Part shown: piece after piece, positions 46,928 through 55,884 of the stretch | Layout of the letters: each line of letters begins with the position of its first letter | Numbering within the stretch: the stretch's first letter is position 1 | DNA from: Acaryochloris sp. CCMEE 5410 | GTDB lineage: Bacteria; Cyanobacteriota; Cyanobacteriia; Thermosynechococcales; Thermosynechococcaceae | DNA length: 64,000 nt | Direction: 5' to 3' | Assembly: GCF_000238775.2 (NCBI RefSeq) | Contig: NZ_AFEJ02000001.1 | Coordinates: forward strand, 3,286,001 to 3,350,000 | Translations under genes and position numbers: made by a program | Notes under the pieces: model-generated | What the model saw: the letters and a program-made list of their open reading frames with translations, nothing else | Told to the model about the DNA's origin: nothing | Databases searched by the model: none

Positions 46928-47578
46928 ATGGCAGTATCAACCCCCGTCACTCCGCACTCTCTTTCAAATAACGTTACGTCCCTCTATGAAGCTCGCAGTC
47001 TATGCTTAAGACCGGGCCAAGTTGTCCCACAGCAGTCTGATCATCTCTGGCACATTGAGTCAGGATTGGTACGCACCCTTACGTGGAATGAGGAAGGTGA
47101 TTTAGTCACTCTTGGACTATGGGGGGCCGGCGATTCTGTGGGTCGCTTGTTGTCTGAAGTCGCTCCTTTCCAGATGGAGTGCTTAAGCGCGGTAGAGGTG
47201 AAACCTTTGCCTTTGGCAGGGCAAGATTTGGGGGTGGTGATGCGATCGCACCTCCGCTACATGGAAGAACTCTTCAGCATCATTAGCTATAAGCGGGCAC
47301 CTCAAAGGTTATTGCGCTTTTTGGATTGGCTGGGCGATCGGTTTGGCCGCCAGGTTGATCAGGGGCGAATCCTAGATTTGGGATTAACCCATCAGCTCTT
47401 GGCTGAGATTACAGGCATCACCCGAGTCACCGCCACTCGTCTGCTCAATGAATTCGAGCGGGAAGGTAAGCTGTTGCGCCTGCCCAAGCAACAAATGCTG
47501 CTGCAGTTCAACTCAGGGCATCCCGATCGAGTGACCAGCATGGCCCGACATCGCGCTAGAGGGAAACGCAACACCTAA
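46928..47578 (+). CDS. Crp/Fnr-family transcription regulator
   Basis: 216 residues from ATG 46928 (MAVSTPVTPH); the frame extends upstream without conserved sequence. An N-terminal cyclic-nucleotide-binding-like beta barrel (SGLVRTLTWNEEGDLVTLGL) is followed by a C-terminal winged helix (LAEITGITRVTATRLLNEFE). It resembles NtcA/Crp-type regulators but its ligand is unknown. It overlaps the convergent dynamin gene by 4 bases. Confidence 0.88.
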   Translation: MAVSTPVTPHSLSNNVTSLYEARSLCLRPGQVVPQQSDHLWHIESGLVRTLTWNEEGDLVTLGLWGAGDSVGRLLSEVAPFQMECLSAVEVKPLPLAGQDLGVVMRSHLRYMEELFSIISYKRAPQRLLRFLDWLGDRFGRQVDQGRILDLGLTHQLLAEITGITRVTATRLLNEFEREGKLLRLPKQQMLLQFNSGHPDRVTSMARHRARGKRNT

Positions 47579-49644
47579 TTGAGTAGGGCGGTTAGCTGGC
47601 TGACTTGTTCAGCCATGCCTTGATCTAGCCGTTGCAGACGATCGGTCTCTTGCTCTAGCTGAATGTCTTGAGTCTCTTTTTGGGTGACCAAATAGGTGAG
47701 TTCCGTTTGGCGAGCCAGAATATCATCGTTCAAGCGCTGAATAATCTCGGTTTCGTAGGTATTAAAGCAAGACTCGACGGCTTCATACACCGCCTGCTGC
47801 TGCTCTTGGGCAATTTGGGGCAGACATTTGGCAAATTCTTGGCGAGTGGTGGTCAGGAAGGTCTGACGAACGTATTCAGCTTGCCCTGCCACTAGACCTG
47901 CGCCCGCAACAATCACTAGAAACACATTCAAAGCCATGGCTGAAAACAAAAAGCCAACCATTTGAATCACCAGGGTGACGCAGAGGGAGGTAAACACCGC
48001 CTGCATCACCCGCCGCCAAAAGGGGCTTAAACGACCCACCACCCCATTCAGGGAGTTGGGAATGGCATCTAAGACTTCAAAGACGGTGTCGGTCCAGGTT
48101 TCAGCATCATTATAGGTATGGCCTGAGGCTCCATAGGACTGGCCCAACAGTTTGGCATTAATCACCTCTACCACTTGGGTATAGGTGGCCTGATATTGGT
48201 CGGCAACGGCTTGCACCTGGGCAAAAGCGGTTTCTAGTTGCTGAGTCGCCTGGATTTCCCACTCGGCCAATTTATCCGTGAGGTAGCGTTCAAAGGCTCT
48301 CTTAAAGGACTCATGGAACTTGGCCCGGTTCTGCTTGTTGAGGAAGTCTAAAAACTCTAGATCCGGCTGGGAGACGACAAAGTCCGTTTCAAAGGTTTTT
48401 TCCAGCTGCAGCATATAGGCCCGAAATGAATCGGCAATGGATTGGGCTTCGCGATCGCGGATTTGGCGAATTTCGGTTTGAAAGTCTGTAGAGACGGCTG
48501 CGAGCTGATCGAACTCACTCTGGACGGAAGCAACTTTGACCTTCAGATTACCGATATCCTCGTCTAATAAGGGAATCCGCCGTTCAACCGCTTCATGAAC
48601 ATGGGCCGCCACGACCCGAGCCTGGTGCACCGCATGATTTAACTCAGCATTGGTGCGCTCGCGGGTTAAAAATTGGGTGAGGGCATCGAGAAATGCGGGG
48701 ATACCCGTATCGTCTAGGGAGGCTTTGGGGTCGTGGAGTTGAGACCTTAGCGCGGGCAGCGCTGAAATTTCAAACACCCGCTGGGAATAGCGATCTTCGC
48801 CATTGACTGAACAGTAGGGGGAAAGGTGGGTTTGAAAAACTTGTCGCAGCTTGGCTTCTGCTTCGGCCAAGGCACTTTTATCCTCTGGATCGAGGAGGCT
48901 GGTTTTCACCTTATCCCAGGCATTGAGGAGGAAGAAAATGGTGAGTCCCCGATTCTGGAGAAAGTTTCGTAGATAGCGCCGCTCATCGAGGGTGCAGGGC
49001 TGGGTAGTATTGAGGACAAATAACACAGCATGACAGTCGTTGAGATAGTTGAGGACTAGCTCGTTACGGGCTTCTGTATCATTCAGGCCAGGGGTATCGA
49101 CGATTTCAATCCCCTTGGCTAAGAGAGGTAGAGGATACTCGATCACCGCATGACTGACATTGGGAAAGGCTTGCTCATCCTTATCCTGTAGGGCTTTGGA
49201 TTCAGACGGGTCAATGGTGTATTTCCATTTGAAGGTGGCGACATCAATCTGCTGGGGCGGGGTGTCATCGCGAAAGTGAATAGTGACTTGCTTCTGCGGA
49301 CCATATTTGAGAACGCTCAAAATAGCGGTACAAGGGTTGACATCGCTGGGCAGCAGTCGTTCTCCCAAAATGGCATTGATTAGGGTACTTTTGCCGCGTT
49401 TGAGATCGCCCAATACCACTAGCCGAAAGACACCTTTCCGCAGATAGTCACTAGCGGTTTTGACAAGGGTAATCTGGCGGTCAAACCCCAATGGTCCTGA
49501 AGCCTTGGCACCATCCAGTTCTGATTGAATCAGCCCCTGAGACATTTGTTCTAAATGATCGGCAACCTGCTCGCGAACACGGCGGACTTGGTCAAAATCA
49601 TCTAAATATCCCGCAGGTTGGGAGGCGTTGACAGGATTGCTCAT
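47575..49644 (-). CDS. Bacterial dynamin-like GTPase
   Basis: About 689 residues from MSNPVNASQ at 49644. The G1 motif is GDLKRGKSTLIN (near 77-88), with the switch Thr in NPCTAI, VDTPGLND (G3) and LNAWDKV (G4). A long helical trunk is followed by two hydrophobic segments near 550-590, forming the membrane paddle, and a coiled-coil tail. It likely remodels or protects membranes in a GTP-dependent way. Confidence 0.9.
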   Translation of the reverse strand: MSNPVNASQPAGYLDDFDQVRRVREQVADHLEQMSQGLIQSELDGAKASGPLGFDRQITLVKTASDYLRKGVFRLVVLGDLKRGKSTLINAILGERLLPSDVNPCTAILSVLKYGPQKQVTIHFRDDTPPQQIDVATFKWKYTIDPSESKALQDKDEQAFPNVSHAVIEYPLPLLAKGIEIVDTPGLNDTEARNELVLNYLNDCHAVLFVLNTTQPCTLDERRYLRNFLQNRGLTIFFLLNAWDKVKTSLLDPEDKSALAEAEAKLRQVFQTHLSPYCSVNGEDRYSQRVFEISALPALRSQLHDPKASLDDTGIPAFLDALTQFLTRERTNAELNHAVHQARVVAAHVHEAVERRIPLLDEDIGNLKVKVASVQSEFDQLAAVSTDFQTEIRQIRDREAQSIADSFRAYMLQLEKTFETDFVVSQPDLEFLDFLNKQNRAKFHESFKRAFERYLTDKLAEWEIQATQQLETAFAQVQAVADQYQATYTQVVEVINAKLLGQSYGASGHTYNDAETWTDTVFEVLDAIPNSLNGVVGRLSPFWRRVMQAVFTSLCVTLVIQMVGFLFSAMALNVFLVIVAGAGLVAGQAEYVRQTFLTTTRQEFAKCLPQIAQEQQQAVYEAVESCFNTYETEIIQRLNDDILARQTELTYLVTQKETQDIQLEQETDRLQRLDQGMAEQVSQLTALLN

Positions 49645-49844
49645 GGATTGGCGGTTGAAAGGACTGAAGTCGGAGATAGCGAGCGCTGACCGTACCATCA
49701 TAGCGATAGCCAATGGCTGATGGCGCTAACGACTCTCAGTATTCCCAGGTGGGGAGGGATGCTAGACCGCAGTGAGGGAGAACACTCATAGGATCGGATC
49801 GCGAGGCTAGACTAACGCCAGTTGTATCCATCCATTGAGGACCC

Positions 49845-50288
49845 ATGAAGCAGTCTCTGTTTTTTGTTGGTTTTTGCTTGCTGATGACTTGTGCAGGGTG
49901 TGTCGGCTCGAAAGATCCTCAGGTCAATGTGACTGCAGCGATTGCTGACCATCTCCAAAACCAGCCCGGTCAACCCCTCGATTTAGCGACCCTTGGCTCG
50001 GATGAGTGGCAGAAGATTTGTGTGTTGAATCCCTATACGGTCAATACAGAAGGGGCAAAGATTTTAGGGTTCAACTGGGATTTTGAAAGTCAATCGTCGA
50101 TTAAAGAAAATGATGGGATTGCTTTGTTGGTGTTTGTAAAGGATCAATCGGTGGTGGCGTTTGCCGAACATCCTAGGCACAAAGGAGATTTCACGAGTTT
50201 AAAACCAGCTTGCCTCAATCGAGATGATGCAGTGGTTATGCCCAAAAAAGGGACTAAGGATTGGATCTCTTTTGTGAAGGAGGAATAA
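49845..50288 (+). CDS. Lipoprotein of unknown function
   Basis: 147 residues. A signal peptide with lipobox (LMTCAGC) places it outside the cytoplasmic membrane. The body includes KICVLNPYTVN and has two further cysteines. No family was recognised. It stands alone between the dynamin gene and the ArsR pair. Confidence 0.65.
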   Translation: MKQSLFFVGFCLLMTCAGCVGSKDPQVNVTAAIADHLQNQPGQPLDLATLGSDEWQKICVLNPYTVNTEGAKILGFNWDFESQSSIKENDGIALLVFVKDQSVVAFAEHPRHKGDFTSLKPACLNRDDAVVMPKKGTKDWISFVKEE

Positions 50289-50401
50289 TTAACTGCAAAG
50301 CAGGGCAAATCAGTACCGCTTGGACTGCATCAGCCCATATGATAGAGACCTCAACTTTCCCTAAAAAACGCCATTCTAAACGGGAAAGTTTAATGTGTTG
50401 C

Positions 50402-50429
50402 TTGACATATTCTTATATCGGAATATATT
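50402..50429 (+). promoter_or_regulatory. Promoter with embedded inverted-repeat operator
   Basis: TTGACA (50402-50407) and TATATT (50424-50429) are 16 bases apart. Inside and overlapping, ATATTC (50407-50412) and GAATAT (50421-50426) form an inverted repeat with an 8-base gap, the size of ArsR-type operators. It lies directly before the ArsR gene, so autoregulation is likely. Confidence 0.65.
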
Positions 50430-50435
50430 GTGAAT

Positions 50436-50780
50436 ATGGCACGAACCAAAACTACGTTTGACCCTTTTAATGCAATTGCAGAACCGAAACGGCGAGCCCT
50501 AATTGAAGCGCTGGTCGGTCAGGAACTGACGGTGAATCAGATTGTGGAGCGGATGGGATGGAGCCAGCCGATGGTTTCAAAGCACTTGGGTGTTTTGAAA
50601 CAGGTGGGGTTGGTCTCAGAACGGAAGGAGGGCCGATATCGGGTCTATAGGGTCAATGCCGATCAGTTGAAACCGATACAAGCGTGGGTAATCCAGTTTG
50701 AACGGTTTTGGAGTGACAGTCTGGATCACCTGGAAACCTATTTAGACGAAATCCAAGCAAACGAGGTGAATGATGAGTAA
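50436..50780 (+). CDS. ArsR-family transcription regulator
   Basis: 114 residues from the ATG at 50436. The winged HTH is complete (ELTVNQIVERMGWSQPMVSKHLGVLKQVGLV, shown in part: SQPMVSKHLGVL). Metal-binding Cys pairs are absent, so it is probably not a metalloregulator; it belongs to the ArsR/SRPBCC-partner type. It overlaps the next gene by 11 bases and has no ribosome binding site upstream. Confidence 0.9.
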   Translation: MARTKTTFDPFNAIAEPKRRALIEALVGQELTVNQIVERMGWSQPMVSKHLGVLKQVGLVSERKEGRYRVYRVNADQLKPIQAWVIQFERFWSDSLDHLETYLDEIQANEVNDE

Positions 50781-51285
50781 TTCCTGCGCTGAATCGCTGC
50801 GACTCACTCGCGAGTTCAAGGCACCGAGGCAGTTGGTGTTTGAGGCTTGGACACAACCGGAGCATTTACAAAACTGGATGTTTCCAAAGCAGGGGTTTGC
50901 TTGTGAGTATGTGTCTGCGGATATTCGGGCGGGAGGGTCTTCGCTGCATAAGATGACAACGCCGAGTGGATATGAGATGTGGTTGCTGACTCAATATGAG
51001 GTGGTTAGTCCACCAGACCGTCTGGTGTTTAGGCAGTACAGTTCCAATGCGGCGGGTGAGATTGTGCCGAATACTCAAATCCCTAACTGGCCGCCAGAAA
51101 TCAGGGCAACGGTGACGTTGGAGGAGGTAGGTGACAAGACGAAGTTGGCGTTTATCTGGGAACCAATTAATCCGACGGCAGAGGAAGCTGAGGCGTTTGA
51201 AGCGGCGCGTGATCAACATGGCCAAGGCTGGGGGGGTGGTCTGAACCAGCTCGAACTGTATCTTGGCAACGTATCCAAACAGTAG
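50770..51285 (+). CDS. SRPBCC/AHSA1-family protein
   Basis: 171 residues with a START-like/AHSA1 fold. RLTREFKAPRQLVFEAWTQ and LQNWMFPKQGF are typical of the family. It is translationally coupled to the ArsR gene, the standard pairing for this family. It probably binds a small hydrophobic ligand; an enzymatic role is unproven. Confidence 0.88.
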   Translation: MMSNSCAESLRLTREFKAPRQLVFEAWTQPEHLQNWMFPKQGFACEYVSADIRAGGSSLHKMTTPSGYEMWLLTQYEVVSPPDRLVFRQYSSNAAGEIVPNTQIPNWPPEIRATVTLEEVGDKTKLAFIWEPINPTAEEAEAFEAARDQHGQGWGGGLNQLELYLGNVSKQ

Positions 51286-51420
51286 GTTCATGTTCACCTG
51301 CGATCTGAAACATGATGCGTCAAATTTTCGATTTGATCCGACACTCTGAGATAAACATCATCAAACAAAAGGAGTATCAGATCAAGTCGAAAGTTTGACA
51401 GCTAAATAGAGAGATGAAAC

Positions 51421-53724
51421 TTACAATTCACGGGACTGCCTTGTGCTGCAATCTACAAGTCTTTGTGCAAGGAAAGTAGCCCAGCCAACGAGCCAATGCC
51501 CTCCGCCCCGGCCGACTGACAACACAACAGCCGGAAATTCTCCAGGAAGAGTCTTACTTATATCGAAGGTCAAGTCTGGGTATGCTCGCCAATTGCCATT
51601 ACTTCTCCAACCAACACGATCACCAAACTTTTCCCACTTATCATTGTAAATTGTAGGGCTTCCACATTCTTCCCAAATTTTTTTTTGCACACTGAAACCC
51701 CATTTACCTTTGCTGTATTGCACCCACAATTGATCAACCATTTGCAGGTCTTCACAGGGAAAAGTTTTAAGGTCATTTTCACTCAACAATTGTCCATCTT
51801 CTTTCCCCACCGTGGTAATCATCAAGCGATAGGTTTCTTGATCGGCTTCATACCACTGTTGATTTTTTAGAAGTTGTTCTAAGGTTGCATAACGAGAATT
51901 TTCTACTTGGGGGGTGAGTTGTTGGAAAGCAGCTAACTCATCTGCGGTTAAATCCAGCCGCTTCGTCGTGTCTTGCTGAATGGTATAGGCCAAATCAATA
52001 GCTTCTTGATGCAAGGCTTCTCGAATGAGTGGTGTGGGATTGACCTGCGAGGCATAGAGCAAAATGGTCTGTTTCCACCAGTCATTTTTGAGGTGTTCAT
52101 ATAGCAATGCTTCTTGCTTGCCCTCAGCAATTTGCTTTGCTGCTAAGTACTCTTGCAAACTGAGATGAGCAAATTCGAATTCACCTGGCTCCCGCTCCAC
52201 TAGAAGTTCACTAATCTGTACTACTTGCGCCAAAAAATCCTTAGATTGAACTGTTTCTTGTTGTTGTGCCAAATAAGTATCGATACAATCCACTAAGACA
52301 GAGCGATCCAAACGCTCTTCATGGGCTTCCATCATCGATAAAGCCAACCGTTGCAATATAAGCTGGGCTCCGCAATTGATTAAGCAAGTCTCCAGTTTCC
52401 GCGCTCCCGGTCGGTCTCGAAGCTGCAATGTACAAATTTCTCGATAGAGTTCAACCCGGCGTTTGGGTAACTCCACACCTGGGAATCGCCGATGAAACGT
52501 CACAATCATATTCAGCAAGAGTGGATTTTTGGCTAAATCTTTCAGCTCTTGCCGCGCTTCAATTTGGGTTAGCAGCTCCTCGGCAGCAGCTTGGGCATCA
52601 TGCTCAACGTCGGGAGTTGTATCCCCGCCCCTGGCATATCGCTCTTGGCACCAATACCAATGCTCCACAAAATCGCGGCGTTGAGCTTCATTAAAATCTT
52701 GTACCCATAGACGGGTCGAGAGTTCAAGGCGATCGGCTGGGTCCTGCTCGTTATAGGCTTTAGGACGGGAAGTGACGATAAAGACTGATTTACTATAATG
52801 GCGCATCTGGTCATTAATCCATCGAGCCACTGCCGGACGTTGCCCGAAGGTAACCTCATCAAAGCCATCCAGCATTACCACTGCTTCACCTCGATTGAGC
52901 TTCTTGTGAACCCAATCCTTCGGTAAATCAGCTAACTTGTCAGAATCTGGTAAATCTGGAATATGGTGATTTTTGATCAACTCTGGTAAACTCGGCGGTT
53001 GCCCCTGAGCGAGTCGGTCCCGATGTTTCCGCAACACTAGCAAAAAAGGGACTCGTCGCGATACGCCATACTTATCTCCTTGTTGATTCATTCCATAGGT
53101 ATGGGCAATATGTTTGAGCAACGTCGTTTTACCATACCCGCCCCAGGCCAGCACCACAATTTGTCGAAAGGTCACTTCTCGCTCGGTTTTTCCCAGTAAG
53201 TCCCAAATTTTGTGCCCACTAACTACATCACGAGCAGACTTTTCAAGGTGCTGATCAGGAAACTGTCGCCAACCTGCTGGTAAAGAGCTAGCATCCAACT
53301 CTAAAGGGACATAAATCTCCTCCAACAGGGGCATAAAAATACCATCATGTTGCACCACCCCTTCAGATTTCTGACGACGGCAAGCCCAAGCTTGACATCG
53401 ATAATACTGTTCTTCTACGCCACTAACTTTAGCAATGCCATGATCAATCGCTTTATTGGCGGCTTCTCCTGCTTTTGTTAGGCGATCTTGATTGCCCTTA
53501 TGAACTGGGTTAAGCAGACTAGCTCCATAGGAAATTCCCAAACCAATCACTCCAGACGCCAAGGCTTTGGGAATATCACTATCTTTGAACAGGGACCAAA
53601 ACGCACCTGCTCCACCTACCGTCACCCCACCTGTCCGCACAGCTTTAACCACAACATCCGCAATCTGGTCACTGAGAGAAACCTTAGCTTTAGATTTTGA
53701 AGTAGGTTTGTCAGTCTTGGTCAT
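51421..53724 (-). CDS. NACHT NTPase with C-terminal GUN4 domain (bacterial NLR-like)
   Basis: 767 residues. A basic N-terminus with two glycine-rich hydrophobic stretches (about 25-75) precedes a NACHT domain: Walker A WGGYGKTTLL near 192-201, Walker B VVMLDGFDEV near 281-290, sensor IVTSRP. After a winged-helix/helical part (EFEFAHLSLQEYLAAK), residues about 605-735 match GUN4: FPCEDLQMVDQLWVQYS, WGFSVQKKIWEECG and FGDRVGWRSNG. GUN4 binds tetrapyrroles in chlorophyll biosynthesis. NACHT proteins of this architecture are candidate antiphage or signalling NTPases. Confidence 0.88.
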   Translation of the reverse strand: MTKTDKPTSKSKAKVSLSDQIADVVVKAVRTGGVTVGGAGAFWSLFKDSDIPKALASGVIGLGISYGASLLNPVHKGNQDRLTKAGEAANKAIDHGIAKVSGVEEQYYRCQAWACRRQKSEGVVQHDGIFMPLLEEIYVPLELDASSLPAGWRQFPDQHLEKSARDVVSGHKIWDLLGKTEREVTFRQIVVLAWGGYGKTTLLKHIAHTYGMNQQGDKYGVSRRVPFLLVLRKHRDRLAQGQPPSLPELIKNHHIPDLPDSDKLADLPKDWVHKKLNRGEAVVMLDGFDEVTFGQRPAVARWINDQMRHYSKSVFIVTSRPKAYNEQDPADRLELSTRLWVQDFNEAQRRDFVEHWYWCQERYARGGDTTPDVEHDAQAAAEELLTQIEARQELKDLAKNPLLLNMIVTFHRRFPGVELPKRRVELYREICTLQLRDRPGARKLETCLINCGAQLILQRLALSMMEAHEERLDRSVLVDCIDTYLAQQQETVQSKDFLAQVVQISELLVEREPGEFEFAHLSLQEYLAAKQIAEGKQEALLYEHLKNDWWKQTILLYASQVNPTPLIREALHQEAIDLAYTIQQDTTKRLDLTADELAAFQQLTPQVENSRYATLEQLLKNQQWYEADQETYRLMITTVGKEDGQLLSENDLKTFPCEDLQMVDQLWVQYSKGKWGFSVQKKIWEECGSPTIYNDKWEKFGDRVGWRSNGNWRAYPDLTFDISKTLPGEFPAVVLSVGRGGGHWLVGWATFLAQRLVDCSTRQSREL

Positions 53725-53862
53725 GGCTCTAGAAATATAGCGCTGTCTTTAGTACAGGACAAAACTTTATATCAGCTAGCTAGGGATATTTTTTTAAGGA
53801 GAGTACGACCTCTCACAACTAGATCCGATATTTTTCTAGTCAACAGCCTCAATTATGCCGCA

Positions 53863-54273
53863 TTAGCCCCCTAAATCCCCCATTCTGGGGGACTTTGATT
53901 GTCCATCAATGCTTTGCTCGCTCGCATATCGAATTTGCTGAAGCACATGATCTAGGTGGTGCATAACGTCTGAGTTATGGAATCGGATCACTCGGAAACC
54001 AAGCTGGTTGAGCTGCTCAGTACGGGCTTTATCGTATTCCACCTGCTGATTGTGGATATCGCCGTCTAGTTCAATCACTAATCGGCATTGGGGACAGTAA
54101 AAATCGACAATAAACGAACCAATGGCGTGTTGACAGCGGAATTTAAGGCCGCTGAGTTGACGTTTTTGCAGTGCTTTCCACAGCCTTTGTTCTGCAGTCG
54201 TCAGATTGAGTCTCAGTCGTCGTGCGGCGGCAACGACGGCTGGGGTCGTGCCGCGAATGCGGTGGTGTTGCAT
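53863..54273 (-). CDS. DUF559 (VSR-like fold) nuclease
   Basis: 136 residues. The nuclease core is intact: LKFRCQHAIGSFIVDFYCP, then RLVIELDGDIH with the catalytic acidic cluster, and FRVIRFHNSDV. The last dozen residues (SPRMGDLGG) are encoded by a palindromic repeat that occurs twice more just upstream. The gene lies between the NACHT gene and two unknown genes. Confidence 0.85.
   Translation of the reverse strand: MQHHRIRGTTPAVVAAARRLRLNLTTAEQRLWKALQKRQLSGLKFRCQHAIGSFIVDFYCPQCRLVIELDGDIHNQQVEYDKARTEQLNQLGFRVIRFHNSDVMHHLDHVLQQIRYASEQSIDGQSKSPRMGDLGG
53866..53899 (-). repeat. Palindromic repeat, copy 1
   Basis: The core CCCCCATTCTGGGGG is at 53877-53891, flanked by the same CTAAAT and ACTTTGA as in copies 2 and 3 (opposite orientation). 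It forms the 3' coding end of the DUF559 gene. Confidence 0.85.
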
Positions 54274-54305
54274 TTACTTCTCTCGCATTTTGTTACCCCC
54301 AACCC

Positions 54306-54460
54306 TGTCTCCCATCTAAAATCATCATAAATCTCAAAGTCCCCCAGAATGGGGGATTTAGGGTGCCAATGCAGAGTTTAACTGGGCTTCCAAAACAACT
54401 TCTCAACCCAGCTCATGATGACGACAGAGGGTGATGGCTTTCGTTTTTGTCCTGGCACTG
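54306..54460 (+). repeat. Direct repeat copy A with palindromic core
   Basis: About 155 bases starting TGTCTCCCATCT and ending GTCCTGGCACTG, with the palindromic core at 54341-54355. It matches copy B at 54489-54642, with scattered differences. No gene is inside. Confidence 0.8.
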
Positions 54461-54488
54461 CCTTATTGTGTTCTAGTCATCTCCTGAA

Positions 54489-54642
54489 GGTCTCCCATCT
54501 AGGATAATCATACATCTCAAAGTCCCCCAGAATGGGGGATTTAGGGGGCGTATGCAGGGTTTGACGAGGCTTATAAAACCATTCCTCAACATGGCTAAGG
54601 ATAACGGCAGAGAGTGATGGATTCAGTGATTGTCCTGCACTG
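54489..54642 (+). repeat. Direct repeat copy B with palindromic core
   Basis: About 154 bases starting GGTCTCCCATCT and ending TGTCCTGCACTG, with the core CCCCCAGAATGGGGG. It lies 28 bases after copy A. The two copies share both the palindrome and about 100 bases of tail. Confidence 0.8.
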
Positions 54643-54652
54643 AAGACACTTC

Positions 54653-55861
54653 TCAATCGTATTGCACAACCAACTCCAACCCTTTCGCCCCCCTCAACCG
54701 AAACGCATTTAACACAATCGGATCCTTCAACTCCAAATCCGCAGTTGGATCATAATCCTCAAAATAAGCTGCAGCAGGCGCATCCCCATCCAAAAACTGA
54801 ATCACCGCATCTTCCCCAAACTTTTGCTTCGCTACCGCCAAACAATCCTTCATCAGCAAAGACGGCGTAATCATCGAGCCCACATACGCCTTCGTTTCCT
54901 CATCAAACACCCGAATTCCCCGCGCCACCGACTGAGTCTCATGCAGCATAAACGGGCCACCCCGCTTATACTCCCCCCGCTCCAACACCACCTCAATATC
55001 CTCCGGCTTGCGAATGACCCCATGGGTATCAATCGTCACCATCGCCACATCCGGTTGGGCCTCCAGCTGCTCTAGCTCCTGGCGAATTTGTCCCTTGATA
55101 TCATCCAGCCGCTCATTACTCGTCTTCCCCTCCCCCTCCAAATCGCTAAAATCCAGATAAGCCGACCGCCCATCTGCATAGGTCACCAACCCCGATAACA
55201 GAATATTGGGGGCAGATTGTCCCGAAATCTTAGACGAACGATAGATCGGCAAATCCGTTTGCCCCGCATTCTTCGGTAACCGATTGGGATTGAAATAGAC
55301 ATAGCTGAGGGGAATCGCTTCCTTCTTTTTAGTAAAGCCTTTGAAGGTCGTGCCAAAAATTCCCAGCACCTTGCCCCCCGTGCGCTCAATTTCCGCTTTT
55401 ACCGTCTTATAGCTGTGATCCGGCAAGAGGGGCAAAATCACCGTGCCCGGTTTACGCTCAAATACAATCGCCGGACCCTGGCCATACCAATTCAACGGCG
55501 TATCCGTCAGCACCGATTTACCGTTCACCTGGGTTCGACCGGGAACGGGATAGGTTAAATATTCTCGACCGTTATTATCAAGGGCAAACTGGGGTTCATT
55601 GCCGCGATACTGGAGGGGCGCAACATCAACGGTTTTAATCACCTTTTTCCAGTTGAAATCATAGTCGTAAAAGGAAAGCTGAAACACCTTGCTCATGGGC
55701 ACCGCAGGCTTCGAGGCTAAAGACTCATACTCGATGGGCATTGCTTCTAACCGAAAGGCATCGGGTTCGGAAGCTGTCTTACGCAACAGGGTGCAGTTCA
55801 CCAACAGAGACGAGCAACCGATCAGCCCCATCAGTTTCACGGATTGAGCAATATTCACCAT
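54653..55861 (-). CDS. Putative lipoprotein of unknown function
   Basis: 402 residues. A lipobox-like LLVNC ends the N-terminal hydrophobic segment, giving probable lipid anchoring. The body has no recognised domain; notable segments are VFQLSFYDYDFNWKKV and GGPFMLHETQSVARGIRVFD. It follows the rhomboid protease gene by 23 bases on the same strand and may be cotranscribed with it. Confidence 0.6.
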   Translation of the reverse strand: MVNIAQSVKLMGLIGCSSLLVNCTLLRKTASEPDAFRLEAMPIEYESLASKPAVPMSKVFQLSFYDYDFNWKKVIKTVDVAPLQYRGNEPQFALDNNGREYLTYPVPGRTQVNGKSVLTDTPLNWYGQGPAIVFERKPGTVILPLLPDHSYKTVKAEIERTGGKVLGIFGTTFKGFTKKKEAIPLSYVYFNPNRLPKNAGQTDLPIYRSSKISGQSAPNILLSGLVTYADGRSAYLDFSDLEGEGKTSNERLDDIKGQIRQELEQLEAQPDVAMVTIDTHGVIRKPEDIEVVLERGEYKRGGPFMLHETQSVARGIRVFDEETKAYVGSMITPSLLMKDCLAVAKQKFGEDAVIQFLDGDAPAAAYFEDYDPTADLELKDPIVLNAFRLRGAKGLELVVQYD

Positions 55862-55884
55862 ACAAGCAGCTTCACACTCACACG

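Noticed and set aside
53866-54642. Possible CRISPR array from the repeated palindromes
   Set aside because: Only three copies, unequal spacing, opposite orientations and no cas genes nearby.
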